Positions 33,525 through 43,462 of a stretch of 64,000 bases of DNA are shown here, piece by piece. The translations under genes and the position numbers were made by a program. Below the pieces are notes generated by a model. It saw nothing but the letters and a program-made list of their open reading frames with translations. It was not told the origin of the DNA and searched no databases. This stretch comes from Lewinellaceae bacterium. GTDB lineage: Bacteria; Bacteroidota; Bacteroidia; Chitinophagales; Saprospiraceae. Positions within the stretch are counted from its first letter, which is position 1. Every line of letters starts with the position of its first letter. The DNA is taken from the NCBI GenBank assembly GCA_016710765.1, contig JADJUJ010000010.1, forward strand, positions 193,255 to 257,254. The letters are read 5' to 3'.

Positions 33525-34946
33525 ATGCAATTATGGCCTAAAAAATTGCGCTGCGTAACATTGTTATGTTGCTGTTGTACCCTGCTCGCAGCACAACAAC
33601 AGCCCGACACCATTACCATTTCGCTCAAGGGCCTGAAAGCGCCCATGGGCTATCTTGGGTATTTTGTAGGCGACCAAACCCTTGTGATCGACAGTGTTCC
33701 CATGGATATACACAGCGGCACCGCAGTATTTAACCAAAAATCCCTTGTCCCCGGGATGTATTTTTTTGCCACCGAAGAAGGTCGGTATTTCAATTTTATG
33801 GTGGATCACCATCCGGTTCGTTTTGAGATTCAGGGAGAATGGCCGCCTTCCGGCGATTTACGTGCCGTCAACTCGCCGGAAAACAGCGCTTACTTCAGTT
33901 ACCAGCGCTTTGTCCGGGACAAACAAAACCAGTACGCCAAAATCCGGGACTCCTATGATATGCTTTTGAAGATAAGAACTGATCCAGAAGCTAAGCAAGC
34001 ACAGGAAGAAAAAATGCGGGCCATTTCAATGGAACTCAACGATTCACTGAACGGTTTTGTCACAGCCCACCCCAGGCAATTGTTTGCACAAATGCTGACC
34101 GCAACCCAGTTTCCACAAGCACCCGCTGAAATCCCATCCACCGACGGCCTTGGGAATCCTAATTTGGCACAATTACAGTGGATTAACCGCCATTATTGGA
34201 GCAACAACAACTTTTCCGATGAGCGCCTGTTGCGCAATCCTGCCTGGGCTTCTTTTCTCGATGCTTACATCGATCGTTTCACCGCGCCCGACCCAGATTC
34301 CGTAATAGGGTCAATCGATCGCTTGCTGGCGCGTATGCCGCGTGGACAAGCTTATTTTCAATTTACGGTAAAGCGGCTTACCCAGGCTTTTGAAACCAGC
34401 GAATGGCCCCCTTCCGACCATGTTTTTGTTCACATGGTTGACCGTTGGTTTCCCAAAGACAGCACGCCCTGGCTGGATGATGCCACCCTGCTGCGCCTGG
34501 AAGCCAAAGCAGACATTCATCGGCCTAATTTAACCGGACAGCCAGCACCGACATTGGCGTTGTCGACTGCAGACGACACCCCATTTCGCCTGGACACCTT
34601 TCAGGCCACCCAAACCCTGCTTATTTTTTACAGCCCGCTGTGTCCTCACTGCATGGAGGCGATGCCCGATATTTACCAAACCTACCTCGATGCGCGCCCT
34701 TACGGCTTACGCGCTGTGGCGGTGAACACCGATGAAAACTTTACAAACTGGAAAAAATTCCTGGCGGAATCCAGCTGGGACTGGGTAAACGCAGCCGACC
34801 CCAGCGGGAAAAATGAATTTATTGAGCCTTTTGCAGCCTATAACCTTCCGGTACTTTACCTTTTGGATAAAAACAAAAACATACTGCGCAAACGCATCCG
34901 CCCCGAAGATCTCCGGCAGGTGCTGGAGCAAACCCTGAAACAATAA
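33525..34946 (+). CDS. Thioredoxin-like protein with DUF4369/DUF5106-type regions
   Basis: 473 residues from ATG 33525. A signal peptide with a Cys run (LRCVTLLCCCCTLLAAQ) sends it to the envelope. The N-terminal part (ISLKGLKAPMGYLGYFVGDQ) resembles the DUF4369 strand region. The middle is helical and resembles DUF5106. The C-terminal third is a TlpA/AhpC-type thioredoxin fold with the active site LIFYSPLCPHCMEAMP, Cys373 and Cys376 by position. A redox role on extracytoplasmic disulfides is likely from the CxxC. It is the first gene of a plus-strand run and ends 9 bp before the deacetylase gene. Confidence 0.85.
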   Translation: MQLWPKKLRCVTLLCCCCTLLAAQQQPDTITISLKGLKAPMGYLGYFVGDQTLVIDSVPMDIHSGTAVFNQKSLVPGMYFFATEEGRYFNFMVDHHPVRFEIQGEWPPSGDLRAVNSPENSAYFSYQRFVRDKQNQYAKIRDSYDMLLKIRTDPEAKQAQEEKMRAISMELNDSLNGFVTAHPRQLFAQMLTATQFPQAPAEIPSTDGLGNPNLAQLQWINRHYWSNNNFSDERLLRNPAWASFLDAYIDRFTAPDPDSVIGSIDRLLARMPRGQAYFQFTVKRLTQAFETSEWPPSDHVFVHMVDRWFPKDSTPWLDDATLLRLEAKADIHRPNLTGQPAPTLALSTADDTPFRLDTFQATQTLLIFYSPLCPHCMEAMPDIYQTYLDARPYGLRAVAVNTDENFTNWKKFLAESSWDWVNAADPSGKNEFIEPFAAYNLPVLYLLDKNKNILRKRIRPEDLRQVLEQTLKQ

Positions 34947-34955
34947 ATCGTTCGC

Positions 34956-35921
34956 ATGAAACTTTTGTATCACCCTTCGGTGCTGCTCCACGATACGGGA
35001 AGCCACCCGGAAAACAGAAAAAGGCTGGAAGCGTTCCATTTGCCCGCTCCGGAAACCGCCATGCCGAATGGCGCCGACTACCTCGATCTGGTGCATCCCC
35101 GATCGTACATTGATAAGGTCAGGAAACATTGCGCCGCCTCGGAACCCATGGATGCCGACACCGAAACTTCTCCCGGCAGCTTTGAGGCCGCCAGTACCGC
35201 TGTAGGCGCCAGCATCCTGGCCATGGAACGCGGCGACTTTGCGCTGGTTCGCCCTCCTGGCCATCATGCCTACCGGGATGAAGCCCATGGATTTTGCCTG
35301 TTCAACCACATCGCCGTTGCTACCCAAAAAGCAGTGAATGAGGGTAAACGCGTGCTTATTGTCGATTTTGACGGTCATCTCGGCGACGGCACGATGGATA
35401 TTTTTTACGAAACCGACCAGGTGCTGTACTGGTCAATACACCAGTACCCGGCTTATCCCGGCAATGGCACTCCCGATGAAATTGGTTCCGGCAAGGGTAA
35501 AGGTTTCACCGTAAACGTGCCCCTCCCCAGCGGAAGCGGCGACGATATCCTCCTGCATGCCATGGAATACATGCTGCCCATTGGCATCCAGTTTCAACCC
35601 GATGTAGTTGCCATTTCCGCAGGTTTCGACGCACACCAGTTTGACCCCATGCTGCAGTTGCGCGCCACAGGAAGTTTTTACCACAACATCGGCCGCTTGC
35701 TGGCTACCACCTTTCCAGGCAAACTTTTTGCTGCCCTTGAAGGTGGGTACAATACCGAAGAACTCCCTGGCTGCGTTTTAAATTTCATCGCCGGTGTTAA
35801 CCAGGAAGCCATGCCGCACCCCGAAACGCCCACGAGTTCCGGCATGCGCAATTGGGAAACCTACGAAATGTATTTGCACCATGCCGCGGCATTGTTGATG
35901 AAATATTGGAAATTTACCTGA
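34956..35921 (+). CDS. Histone deacetylase/AcuC-family deacetylase
   Basis: 321 residues from ATG 34956. The protein has the full zinc deacetylase set: RPPGHHAY with His103/His104, VDFDGHLGDGT with Asp139 and His141, SAGFDAH with Asp225, and the catalytic Tyr in EGGYN (Tyr265). The usual DxHHGxGT element reads DGHLGDGT here, a small variation. Members remove acetyl or other acyl groups from protein lysines, polyamines or small molecules. No signal peptide, so cytoplasmic. It is 45 bp upstream of an acyl-CoA synthetase-GNAT fusion. That context points to lysine deacetylation as in AcuC, although the substrate is inferred. Confidence 0.92.
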   Translation: MKLLYHPSVLLHDTGSHPENRKRLEAFHLPAPETAMPNGADYLDLVHPRSYIDKVRKHCAASEPMDADTETSPGSFEAASTAVGASILAMERGDFALVRPPGHHAYRDEAHGFCLFNHIAVATQKAVNEGKRVLIVDFDGHLGDGTMDIFYETDQVLYWSIHQYPAYPGNGTPDEIGSGKGKGFTVNVPLPSGSGDDILLHAMEYMLPIGIQFQPDVVAISAGFDAHQFDPMLQLRATGSFYHNIGRLLATTFPGKLFAALEGGYNTEELPGCVLNFIAGVNQEAMPHPETPTSSGMRNWETYEMYLHHAAALLMKYWKFT

Positions 35922-35966
35922 TCGCCGCGATCAACAGCATATACAACAAACGACACTTATACCGCT

Positions 35967-38637
35967 TTGAAAAAAAATTTAGACAAGTTTTTTTACCCCG
36001 GCAGCATTGCTGTTTTTGGCGCCACGGAAAAACCGGGTAAGCTGGGGCAAGCGGTATGGCAAAACATAGAAAAGGCCGGCTTTAACGGCGCCTTGTACCC
36101 CATCAACCCAAAGTACAGCAAGTTGGGCGAAAGGCCCTGCTACAGCCGCTTGAAGGATTGCCCGGAAATACCCGACCTTGTCGTCATCGCAACACCCGCA
36201 GCAACAATACCCGAAATCCTTAAAGAATGCGGGCAAAAAAAAGTCGAAAGCGCGTTGGTGTTGTCGGCTGGCTTTCGGGAGGCAGGAGAAGCCGGACAAA
36301 AACTGTTTGCCGAATTACAGGCCCAAGGTAAAAAACATGGTGTTCACATCATCGGCCCCGATTGCCTTGGGTTACTTACTCCATCCGTCGGGCTCAATGC
36401 CAGCTATGCCACCGGTATGCCCCCCAATGGCCGGGCTGCCTTCATTTCCCAAAGTGGCGCCCTGGGCGCAGCGATTATCGATTGGGCCATTGAAAAATGT
36501 AGGCTTCAGCCACTTTGTTTCTCTGGGCAATATGGCCGACGTAAATTTTGCCCACCTTATCGATTATTTCGGCTCCGACAACCGAACTTCCTGTATCCTC
36601 ATTTATATGGAAGACCTGGGCAATGCACGGAATTTTATCAGCGCAGCGAGGGCTTTTTCCCGCAGCAAACCCATTCTTCTGCTCAAATCTGGCGCCAGCG
36701 TGGAAGGCGCCAGGGTTGCCCAACTGCAATCCGGGGCACCCACAGCAAACGATGCCGTTTACGATGCCGTTTTTAAAAGGGCTGGGGTAGTGCGGGTACA
36801 AACCATACAGCAGCTCTTTGACGCCACACAGGCAGTAGCCACCCAGCCATTCCCAAAGGGCCGACGGTTGGCGATAGTCTCCAATGCCGGCGGACCAGCT
36901 GTTATTGCAACCGACGCATTGATTCAAAAAGGCGGCTCACTGGCAGTACTTAGCGCTGAGACCATTTCACACCTCGACAAACAACTGCCTGCCTACTGGA
37001 GTGGCAGCAATCCGGTTGACATTCCGGGCAGTGGAAGTCCGGAGCAGTTTCGCGCTGCCATAGAGGCTTGTCTGTTCGATCCAAATGTCGATGGCGTACT
37101 GGCCATACTTACCGCGCAGAGCAATTCCGATGCGGAAACAACCGCGAGATTGGTGGTTGAAACATCAAAAAAAATCCACCAAAAACCGGTATACGCCAGC
37201 TGGATGGGCATGCAGCACATGAAAAAAGGGCGCGTGGTGCTTGAACAGGGTAAGGTGCCCTGGTATCCCTTCCCCGAACGGGCGGTTACCACGTTTATGC
37301 ACATGGTCAATTACAGGGAGAACCTGGAAATGGTGTATGAAACCCCTTCCGATTCACCCATCGAATTTGATGATATCCGAAAAGCGGATGCCCGGCAAAT
37401 TATCCAAAATGTATACCACGAAGAGCGGCGTGTTTTATCGGAATCCGAAAGCAAACAATTGCTGGCCTGCTATGGTATCCCTGTCAACACTGGCCATCTG
37501 GCTACCGATGAGGACGGCGCGGTTGCGCTGGCCAGCGCAATGGGTTATCCTGTTGCCCTAAAAATCGAATCCCCCGATATTCGCCATAAATCCGAAGTGT
37601 ACGGTGTCCGGCTGGGCATCGAATCCGAACAAGGCGTTCGGCAGGTATACCGTTTTTTGCTACAGAACGTGGCCACAAAACGACCTGATGCAAGGCTTAT
37701 CGGGGTAAAAGTGGAAAAAATGGTGCCTACCAGCCATGAATTGCTCATTGGCGCCAGTAAGGATCCAGTTTTTGGCCCCGTCATTGTTTTTGGTTTTGGT
37801 GGCATTACCACCGACATCTGGCAGGACCGCGCCATTGGCCTTCCTCCCCTCAACATGGCTTTGGCCAGCCAAATGATTCGAGGCACCCGCATCGCCCGGC
37901 TCCTGCAAGGCTACAGGAACCTGCCGGCCGTTCCACTGGAGTACCTGAAAAGCATTCTGGTTCGCTTTGCATACCTGGTTATGGACCTGCCGGAATTGCA
38001 GGAATTTGAGATGAACCCTTTCGCCATGGACGAAAGCGGTGGCATTGCACTTGACGCGAGGGGAAGCCTGGAGAATCCCGCCCCACAACCGCGAAAACCT
38101 TACGAACACCTCAGCATATTACCTTACCCTTCCCAATGGATGCGAACGGTGCAACTCCGCAATGGCCAGCCGGTATTGCTGCGGCCTATCCGCCCGGAAG
38201 ATGAAGCCATGGAAGCCCGGCTGGTGGCGGAAAGTTCCCGGGAAAGCCTCTATTTTCGCTTTTTTGGGTACATCTCCGAATTGGACCACAATGTATTGGC
38301 GCGATTTACACAAATCGACTACGACAGGGAAATGGCCATCGTAGCACAAACGACACTGGAGGAGGAAACCAAACTGATTGGCGTAGTACGGATTGTTGGC
38401 GACGGCTGGCATGAAAGCTGCGAATACGCCATTCTGGTAGCAGATGCCTGGCACGGACAAGGCCTGGGTGGTATCCTCACCGATTACATCGTCGAAATAG
38501 CCCGATCACAAGGGTACCTCAGTATTACCGCCAGTTTTTTAAAAACCAACGGCGCCATGCGGCGCTTGTTCAAGAAAAAGGGCTTCAAACTGAAGTCCGG
38601 CCCCGACGAGTCAGATTGGGCAGAACTAAAACTATGA
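35967..38637 (+). CDS. ADP-forming acyl-CoA synthetase-GNAT fusion (Pat-like)
   Basis: About 889 residues. Start TTG 35967 is the best available, immediately before the conserved KNLDKFFYPGSIAVFGATE; no in-frame ATG is better placed. Order: CoA-binding Rossmann domain (~1-130), succinyl-CoA-ligase-like flavodoxin domain (~150-300), ATP-grasp domain (~480-700, MGYPVALKIESPDIRHKSE...), then a C-terminal GNAT acetyltransferase (~720-889, VADAWHGQGLGGILTDYIVE). This is the architecture of the Pat/YfiQ protein lysine acetyltransferases, which acetylate enzymes such as acetyl-CoA synthetase. The frame changes in the A-run 36493-36497 (one A too many), inside IDWAIENVGFSHFVSLGN. Whether the synthetase part is catalytic, as in archaeal acetyl-CoA synthetases, cannot be decided here. 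Confidence 0.88.
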
Positions 38638-38646
38638 TTACTTTTG
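38616..38646 (+). promoter_or_regulatory. Promoter inside the 3' end of the Pat-like gene
   Basis: TTG (38616-38618), a 20-bp spacer, and TACTTTTG (38639-38646) fit the Bacteroidota pattern. The ATG of the GldM-C-like gene follows at 38694. Confidence 0.5.
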
Positions 38647-38693
38647 GTCCGAATTTTGCACGTTTAACTTCATTCTCAAATAAACACAACACC

Positions 38694-39809
38694 ATGTCTT
38701 TTTGCAAGAATATATCTGTTGCGACAACAGCATTTCCGCTTCTTTTTTCTATTTTTTTGCTGAGTTGGTCGCCTCAACAAATTGACGCAAGCATTCTACA
38801 CAGCGCCCTTATTACTCAGGACACCACCCCTCCGGCCCCCACTGCCATTGTCATTAAGGCAGAACCCAATCCCGCCATGCCGGATGCCAAACCCGGAACC
38901 CTGTTTGCTGGCATCGACAATATCATATCCCTGGATATTCCGAAAGGCGTCAACCCCGATAACATACAAGTGCAATTGGATGGCGGCAACGTTCACAAAC
39001 TTGCTGCCGGACGCTATGTGATCACCCTTGAAAAACCAGGTGCAGTAGCCATCAATACCTTTTTGGTAGAAGGTAACAACAGGAAGTTTATGGGAGGAGC
39101 TTTTTTAAAGTCGAAAATGCACCAGCGGACGAAGCACGGGATATGCCAGAAGCAGACAAAGCCTCCTTGCAAGCCGAAAAAGGCGCTGAAATTGGTGGTG
39201 TTTCGGATGTTATGCTCAAAAGCGGAGAGAAAGTATCCATTGAAAGCGACCATCACAACATCCTTTATTTCGGCATGGAGACGCCTATCACGCTCTATGT
39301 TCATGGTTATGACCTCAAAAAATGCACCGCGCGGCTGATTGGAACCGGTACCATGACTGGTGAGGAAGGTCATTATCGGGTAGGTAAATCCGACCGGAAC
39401 GAAGTGGATATTGAAATTGCATTCGACAACGAAGGCACCGAACAAATTCTGACCCGCCAACATTACCGGATAGAAAACCTGCCTGATCCCACCATGTTTT
39501 TTGCCAATAAAAAATCGGGTGATATTACGAAAGAACAACTGTTGGGAGGCACGGTGCTGCAGGCCGTGGAATGATCTCTATTTCAAGCCTGAAGCGGAAA
39601 TCATCACCTACTCTGTTACCATCGTTGCTCCCGACGGAGAAACCAACATCTACAATGTTCGGGGCGCGGAACTCCCCGCCAATGTACAGCGTTTGTTCAA
39701 GTACCTTGCCGAAGGAAGCACCATTTTCTTCGACGATATACAGGTGAAATGCCCCGGTGACCAATCCGCCCGAAACCTGCGCGGAGTGGTACTCACCCTT
39801 AAAGGTTAG
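38694..39809 (+). CDS. Stand-alone GldM/PorM C-terminal-like secreted protein
   Basis: About 371 residues from ATG 38694, with a signal peptide (FPLLFSIFLLSWSPQQIDA). Two repeats resemble the periplasmic domains of the T9SS motor protein GldM/PorM: FAGIDNIISLDIPKGVNPDN with GRYVITLEKPGAVAIN, and later ILYFGMETPITLYV, YRIENLPDPTMFF, GTVLQAV, IITYSVTIVAPDG and STIFFDDIQVKCPG. The N-terminal membrane helix and D1 domain of true GldM are absent. The frame changes in the T-run 39101-39106 (one T short) and near 39570 (one base too many). These cancel, so start and stop share a frame. It may be a T9SS accessory protein or an unrelated use of the fold. Confidence 0.65.
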
Positions 39810-39872
39810 CCGTGTCGCAAACACCTTTTTACAGCGATCTGTAGAAGGGATGGAAAATTTTGAGGAACAGGA

Positions 39873-39904
39873 AAATGCCCGGACAGCCAAAGTCTCGGGC
39901 ATTT
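39873..39904 (+). terminator. Hairpin after the GldM-C-like gene
   Basis: AAATGCCCG (39873-39881) pairs perfectly with CGGGCATTT (39896-39904) across 14 nt, 64 bp after the stop codon. Only a short T-stretch is present, so termination is probable but not certain. Confidence 0.45.
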
Positions 39905-39905
39905 C

Positions 39906-39937
39906 TTGGCAGTACAGTCGAAAAAAAACTACCTTTG
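39906..39937 (+). promoter_or_regulatory. asnS promoter
   Basis: TTG (39906-39908), a 21-bp spacer, and TACCTTTG (39930-39937), followed by the asnS ATG at 39977. A leader of about 30 nt is predicted. Confidence 0.6.
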
Positions 39938-39976
39938 CGGCCCTTTTTTATTGATGTATTAAACGAGTCCCTACGG

Positions 39977-41424
39977 ATGAAACGTACAAAAATTGCCGCC
40001 CTGCTTGCCACCGAACCCATTGGAAGCGAAATATTGGTGCAGGGCTGGGTAAAATCTTTAGAAACAACCAGTTTATCGGACTGAATGACGGCTCCTGTGG
40101 TCGCAATCTCCAGGTTGTTGTCGATTTTGAAAACACTGATCCCGCCTTGATGGATCGCATCAAGTTTGGTGCCGCCATTGGCGCCCGCGGCGAACTCATT
40201 GCTTCGCAAGGTAAGGGCCAAACCGTGGAGTTAAAGGCGCAGGATATCGTCGTTTATGGCGACTGCAATCCGGAGGAGTACCCGCTGCAGCCCAAGAAAC
40301 AAACACTTGAATACCTGCGGGAAATCGCCCACCTGCGTTTCAGAACCAATACATTCGCAGCGGTATTTCGTGTCCGGCATGCCCTGGCATTTGCCATCCA
40401 TCAGTTTTTCAACGACCGCGGCTTTTTCTACATCCACAGCCCCATTATTACTGGAAGCGATGCAGAAGGCGCCGGTGAAATGTTTCGGGTGACCACGCTT
40501 CCCTTCGATGGCCCTCCACGCAATGAGGCCGGGGAAATTGATTTTAAAGAAGACTTCTTCGGACGCTCCACCAACCTTACTGTTTCTGGACAGCTGGAAG
40601 CCGAACTGGCAGCCCTGGCCCTGAGCGAGGTGTACACTTTCGGACCCACTTTCCGGGCCGAAAACTCCAACACCACCCGCCACCTGGCAGAATTCTGGAT
40701 GATCGAGCCGGAAGTTGCCTTTGCCGACTTGCAGGACAACATGCAACTCGCCGAAGACATGCTTCAGTATGTCATCAAATACGCCCTGAAACACTGCGCT
40801 GAAGACCTCGCACTGCTGGAAGAACGCCTGATTGAGGAAGAAAAATCGAAGCCACAGGACCAGCGTTCTGAAATGGCCTTGACAGAAAAACTCCATTTTG
40901 TGACCGGCAACGAATTTGTCCGGCTCACCTATACCGAAGCCATCGATATTCTGCGCAACAGCAACCCCAATAAAAAAGGCAAATTTCAATACAAAATTGA
41001 AGGATGGGGCGCCGACCTTCAGAGTGAGCATGAGCGCTACCTGGTTGAAAAACATTTCAAAAAACCCGTCATCCTGACCAACTACCCCGCGGCCATCAAA
41101 GCGTTTTACATGCGACAAGATGAGCCCAGGGAAGATGTTCCGGGCCCGACAGTATCGGCTATGGACATCCTGTTCCCCGGTATTGGCGAGATTGTAGGCG
41201 GATCGCAGCGGGAAGAGCGCTATGATCGGCTCGTGCAGCGCATGGCTGAAATGCACATCCCGGAAGAGGAAATGCAATGGTTTTTGGACACCCGCCGCTT
41301 TGGTTCCTGCCCACATGCCGGTTTCGGACTAGGCTTTGAGCGTCTGGTGCTGTTTGTAACAGGCATGTCTAATATTCGCGACGTGATTCCATTCCCCCGA
41401 TTCCCGGGCAGTGCTGAGTTTTAG
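39977..41424 (+). CDS. asnS: Asparaginyl-tRNA synthetase
   Basis: 482 residues from ATG 39977. It charges tRNA-Asn with asparagine. An N-terminal OB-fold anticodon-binding domain (EILVQGWVKSF...) is followed by the class II catalytic core. Motif 2 is TFRAENSNTTRHLAEFWMIE and motif 3 is GFGLGFERLVLFVTG, followed by NIRDVIPFPRFPG, typical of AsnRS rather than AspRS. The frame changes once, in the T-run at 40056-40059 (TCTTTAG where TCTTTTAG restores SFRNNQFIGLNDGS). Because the enzyme is essential and no second copy is visible, this is very likely a sequence error. Its own TACCTTTG promoter lies upstream. Confidence 0.93.
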
Positions 41425-41440
41425 ATGAGATTAGCCAATT

Positions 41441-41448
41441 TATCTTTG
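41441..41448 (+). promoter_or_regulatory. -7 box before the membrane protein gene
   Basis: TATCTTTG, 54 bp before ATG 41503. No convincing -33 element was seen. Confidence 0.4.
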
Positions 41449-41502
41449 TGCGCTTGGTTTTCCGGCTTTTGTTTACATTAGCCTCCAATAAAACCAACTG
41501 CC

Positions 41503-42270
41503 ATGGGATACCTGAACCTTTGGGCCCGAACTCATCGCTTGCCGGCGCGACTATTGATCACCCTTGGGCAAGTTGCCCTGGCTTTTTTGTGCCTGCTGTT
41601 GGGTGGTTTGTTCTTTGATGAAGGCATTCAGCTGCCGCGCATGCTGTTTCCAGCCAGCATATTGGTGTTTGCAGCCGGAACCATTGCATATCCTTTTCGG
41701 CGCAAGGGAAACAATTACCATACCCGTCGCCGGGTTTTCGACCATATCTTGTTGCTAAGTTCCATCAGCATGACCCTGGTTTTGGGCAATTACGCAGAAA
41801 CATCAATGCCCATCAGCACCCAGCTGGCTGCCCAAAGCATGGAAAAAGCACCCAGCGCCTACCCGGAAGCACAGGCCAGCATTGCCGTGAGCCACAAGGA
41901 AATGCGGCAAAATGTGATCAGAAAAGCCATAAAAGGGCTGTTCCTGAAACCAGCCCACCAAATCCGGGCAAATGTACCCGACAGGTCCACCAGAGTATTG
42001 TTTATTGTCCTGACCATTCTCGGTATTGCAGCCCTGCATTTCGGTATCGCCATTTTGGCCTGCAGCATCGCCTGTTCCGGCGCAGAAGCGCTGGCCGTCA
42101 TTTTTGCTATTGTTGCCAACGCAGGTATGGTGTTTGGCGTTTTCGCTATCCTAAAAGCATTGTACCCCGATATGGACACCGGGCCGCGTGTACTCACCAG
42201 CATTGGGCTCGTGATTGGGACAGCGATCTTGCTGTTGCTGATTTTAGGAGCTTTTTTAGTGCTTAAATAA
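41503..42270 (+). CDS. Uncharacterised integral membrane protein (255 aa)
   Basis: Starts at ATG 41503. Hydropathy by eye gives two to three N-terminal membrane helices (LLITLGQVALAFLCLLLGG, MLFPASILVFAAGTIAY, ILLLSSISMTLVLGN), a soluble loop of about 75 residues, and three C-terminal helices ending LVIGTAILLLLILGAFLVLK. No conserved family motif is recognised. It has its own -7 box and is not tightly linked to either neighbour. Function unknown. Confidence 0.8.
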   Translation: MGYLNLWARTHRLPARLLITLGQVALAFLCLLLGGLFFDEGIQLPRMLFPASILVFAAGTIAYPFRRKGNNYHTRRRVFDHILLLSSISMTLVLGNYAETSMPISTQLAAQSMEKAPSAYPEAQASIAVSHKEMRQNVIRKAIKGLFLKPAHQIRANVPDRSTRVLFIVLTILGIAALHFGIAILACSIACSGAEALAVIFAIVANAGMVFGVFAILKALYPDMDTGPRVLTSIGLVIGTAILLLLILGAFLVLK

Positions 42271-42335
42271 ATGCCCCGATTTGTGACTTTTGTCATGAAT
42301 CGCGTCAAAAAGGTAAAATAGGGAGAAAAATAAAA

Positions 42336-42343
42336 TATATTTG
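42336..42343 (+). promoter_or_regulatory. -7 box upstream of the RsbW-like/ybeY pair
   Basis: TATATTTG, 181 bp before ATG 42525, implying a leader of about 175 nt. The leader (42350-42524) has no frame of note and no hairpin that I could confirm. Confidence 0.4.
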
Positions 42344-42524
42344 CCCTTACCCCTTGCGCGGAGTGTTACCAAAATCTTAAATTGCAGTGTTTTCTGTAAT
42401 CCTTCCATGAACATTCGCACCGAATACCCCTTTTTCTCTTTTTAATCGGTTGCCTTCCGGCGTTTGAGACGCTCGAGTTGAAGCGTAAAAACAAATCTGT
42501 ATTTGTTTAATTACACCCTTGCGA

Positions 42525-42950
42525 ATGAGCGATTTGCACACGAATTTGATATTCCCATCCAACCTTGAAAACGTAGCACAAGTCGAATCCTTTGTTGACG
42601 CTGTAGTATCCCACTACCAGCTCGACTCTGGTGTGCACGGAAACATGTTGGTAAGCCTTACTGAAGCCGTTACCAATGCCGTTCGGCATGGAAATCAGGG
42701 CGACTGCAATAAGCACGTTTCTATTTCTCTTCGCCGGCAAAAAGACGCCCTGTCGATCCGCGTTTCTGACGAAGGCCCCGGCTTTAACCCCGATGTGATT
42801 CCCGACCCAACTACCTGCAGCGAGCGCATAGAGCAATGTGGCGGTCGCGGGCTGTTCCGGATGCGCCATCTCAGCGATGAATGCCGCTTCATGCGTGGTG
42901 GCTCCGTAGTAGAAATGCGGTTCCGACTGGGATGCAAAGCGGAGCTTTGA
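42525..42950 (+). CDS. RsbW-like HATPase (anti-sigma factor/serine kinase type)
   Basis: 141 residues. I chose ATG 42525 over a TTG two codons upstream. It is a single GHKL ATPase domain of the RsbW/SpoIIAB type: N-box LTEAVTNAVRHGN, G1 box SDEGPGFNPD, G2 box GGRGLFRMRHL. Such proteins bind a sigma factor or phosphorylate an anti-anti-sigma partner. In Bacteroidota, lone copies of this type occur without an obvious sigma-B. No STAS partner or sigma factor is encoded nearby. The stop is 4 bp before ybeY, so the two are translated from one message. Confidence 0.85.
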   Translation: MSDLHTNLIFPSNLENVAQVESFVDAVVSHYQLDSGVHGNMLVSLTEAVTNAVRHGNQGDCNKHVSISLRRQKDALSIRVSDEGPGFNPDVIPDPTTCSERIEQCGGRGLFRMRHLSDECRFMRGGSVVEMRFRLGCKAEL

Positions 42951-42954
42951 TCCT

Positions 42955-43407
42955 ATGCAATTTCCAGAATTACCCCTAGACACGCCGGAAGATCCGGTAA
43001 ACTTCTATTGGGAAGATGTAGCATTTGACCTTCCCAATGCCGCCTCGCTAGCTACCTGGCTGGAGCAAGTTGCTACGGCAGAAAGTAAACCATTGTTCGA
43101 TCTCCAGGTGGTTTTTTGCTCCGATGAACATCTCCGGCAAATCAATGTAGAACACCTGGACCACGATTATTATACCGACATTATTACCTTTCCTTATGCC
43201 GAGGATGTTGTACATGGCGACCTGTTCATCAGTGCCGATCGCGTTCGCGACAATGCCGCTACCCAGGGTGTTGCTTTCGAGCAGGAACTGGCCCGGGTTA
43301 TGGCGCACGGGGTATTACACCTCTGCGGATACGGCGACAAAAGCCCCGAAGAAGTGGTAATCATGCGCGCCAAGGAGGATCATTACCTTCAAATGCTGAA
43401 CCAGTAG
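42955..43407 (+). CDS. ybeY: Endoribonuclease/rRNA maturation factor YbeY
   Basis: 150 residues from ATG 42955. YbeY is a metal-dependent RNase acting in 16S rRNA 3' maturation and ribosome quality control. Visible hallmarks are INVEHLDHDYYTDIITFPY near the middle and the metal site MAHGVLHLCGYGDKSPEE. The two His of HGVLH are present. The third ligand of the classic HGxLHLxGYDH motif is replaced by Asp in the form common in Bacteroidota. The start is 4 bp after the RsbW-like gene. Confidence 0.92.
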   Translation: MQFPELPLDTPEDPVNFYWEDVAFDLPNAASLATWLEQVATAESKPLFDLQVVFCSDEHLRQINVEHLDHDYYTDIITFPYAEDVVHGDLFISADRVRDNAATQGVAFEQELARVMAHGVLHLCGYGDKSPEEVVIMRAKEDHYLQMLNQ

Positions 43408-43429
43408 CAGGCCATCCGGCCTTGATGCG

Positions 43430-43437
43430 TATCTTTG
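43430..43437 (+). promoter_or_regulatory. -7 box before the DUF1963 gene
   Basis: TATCTTTG, 25 bp before ATG 43463, giving a short leader of about 20 nt. No clear -33 element. Confidence 0.45.
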
Positions 43438-43462
43438 TCGGGAACTTACTTTTCCATTCGCT

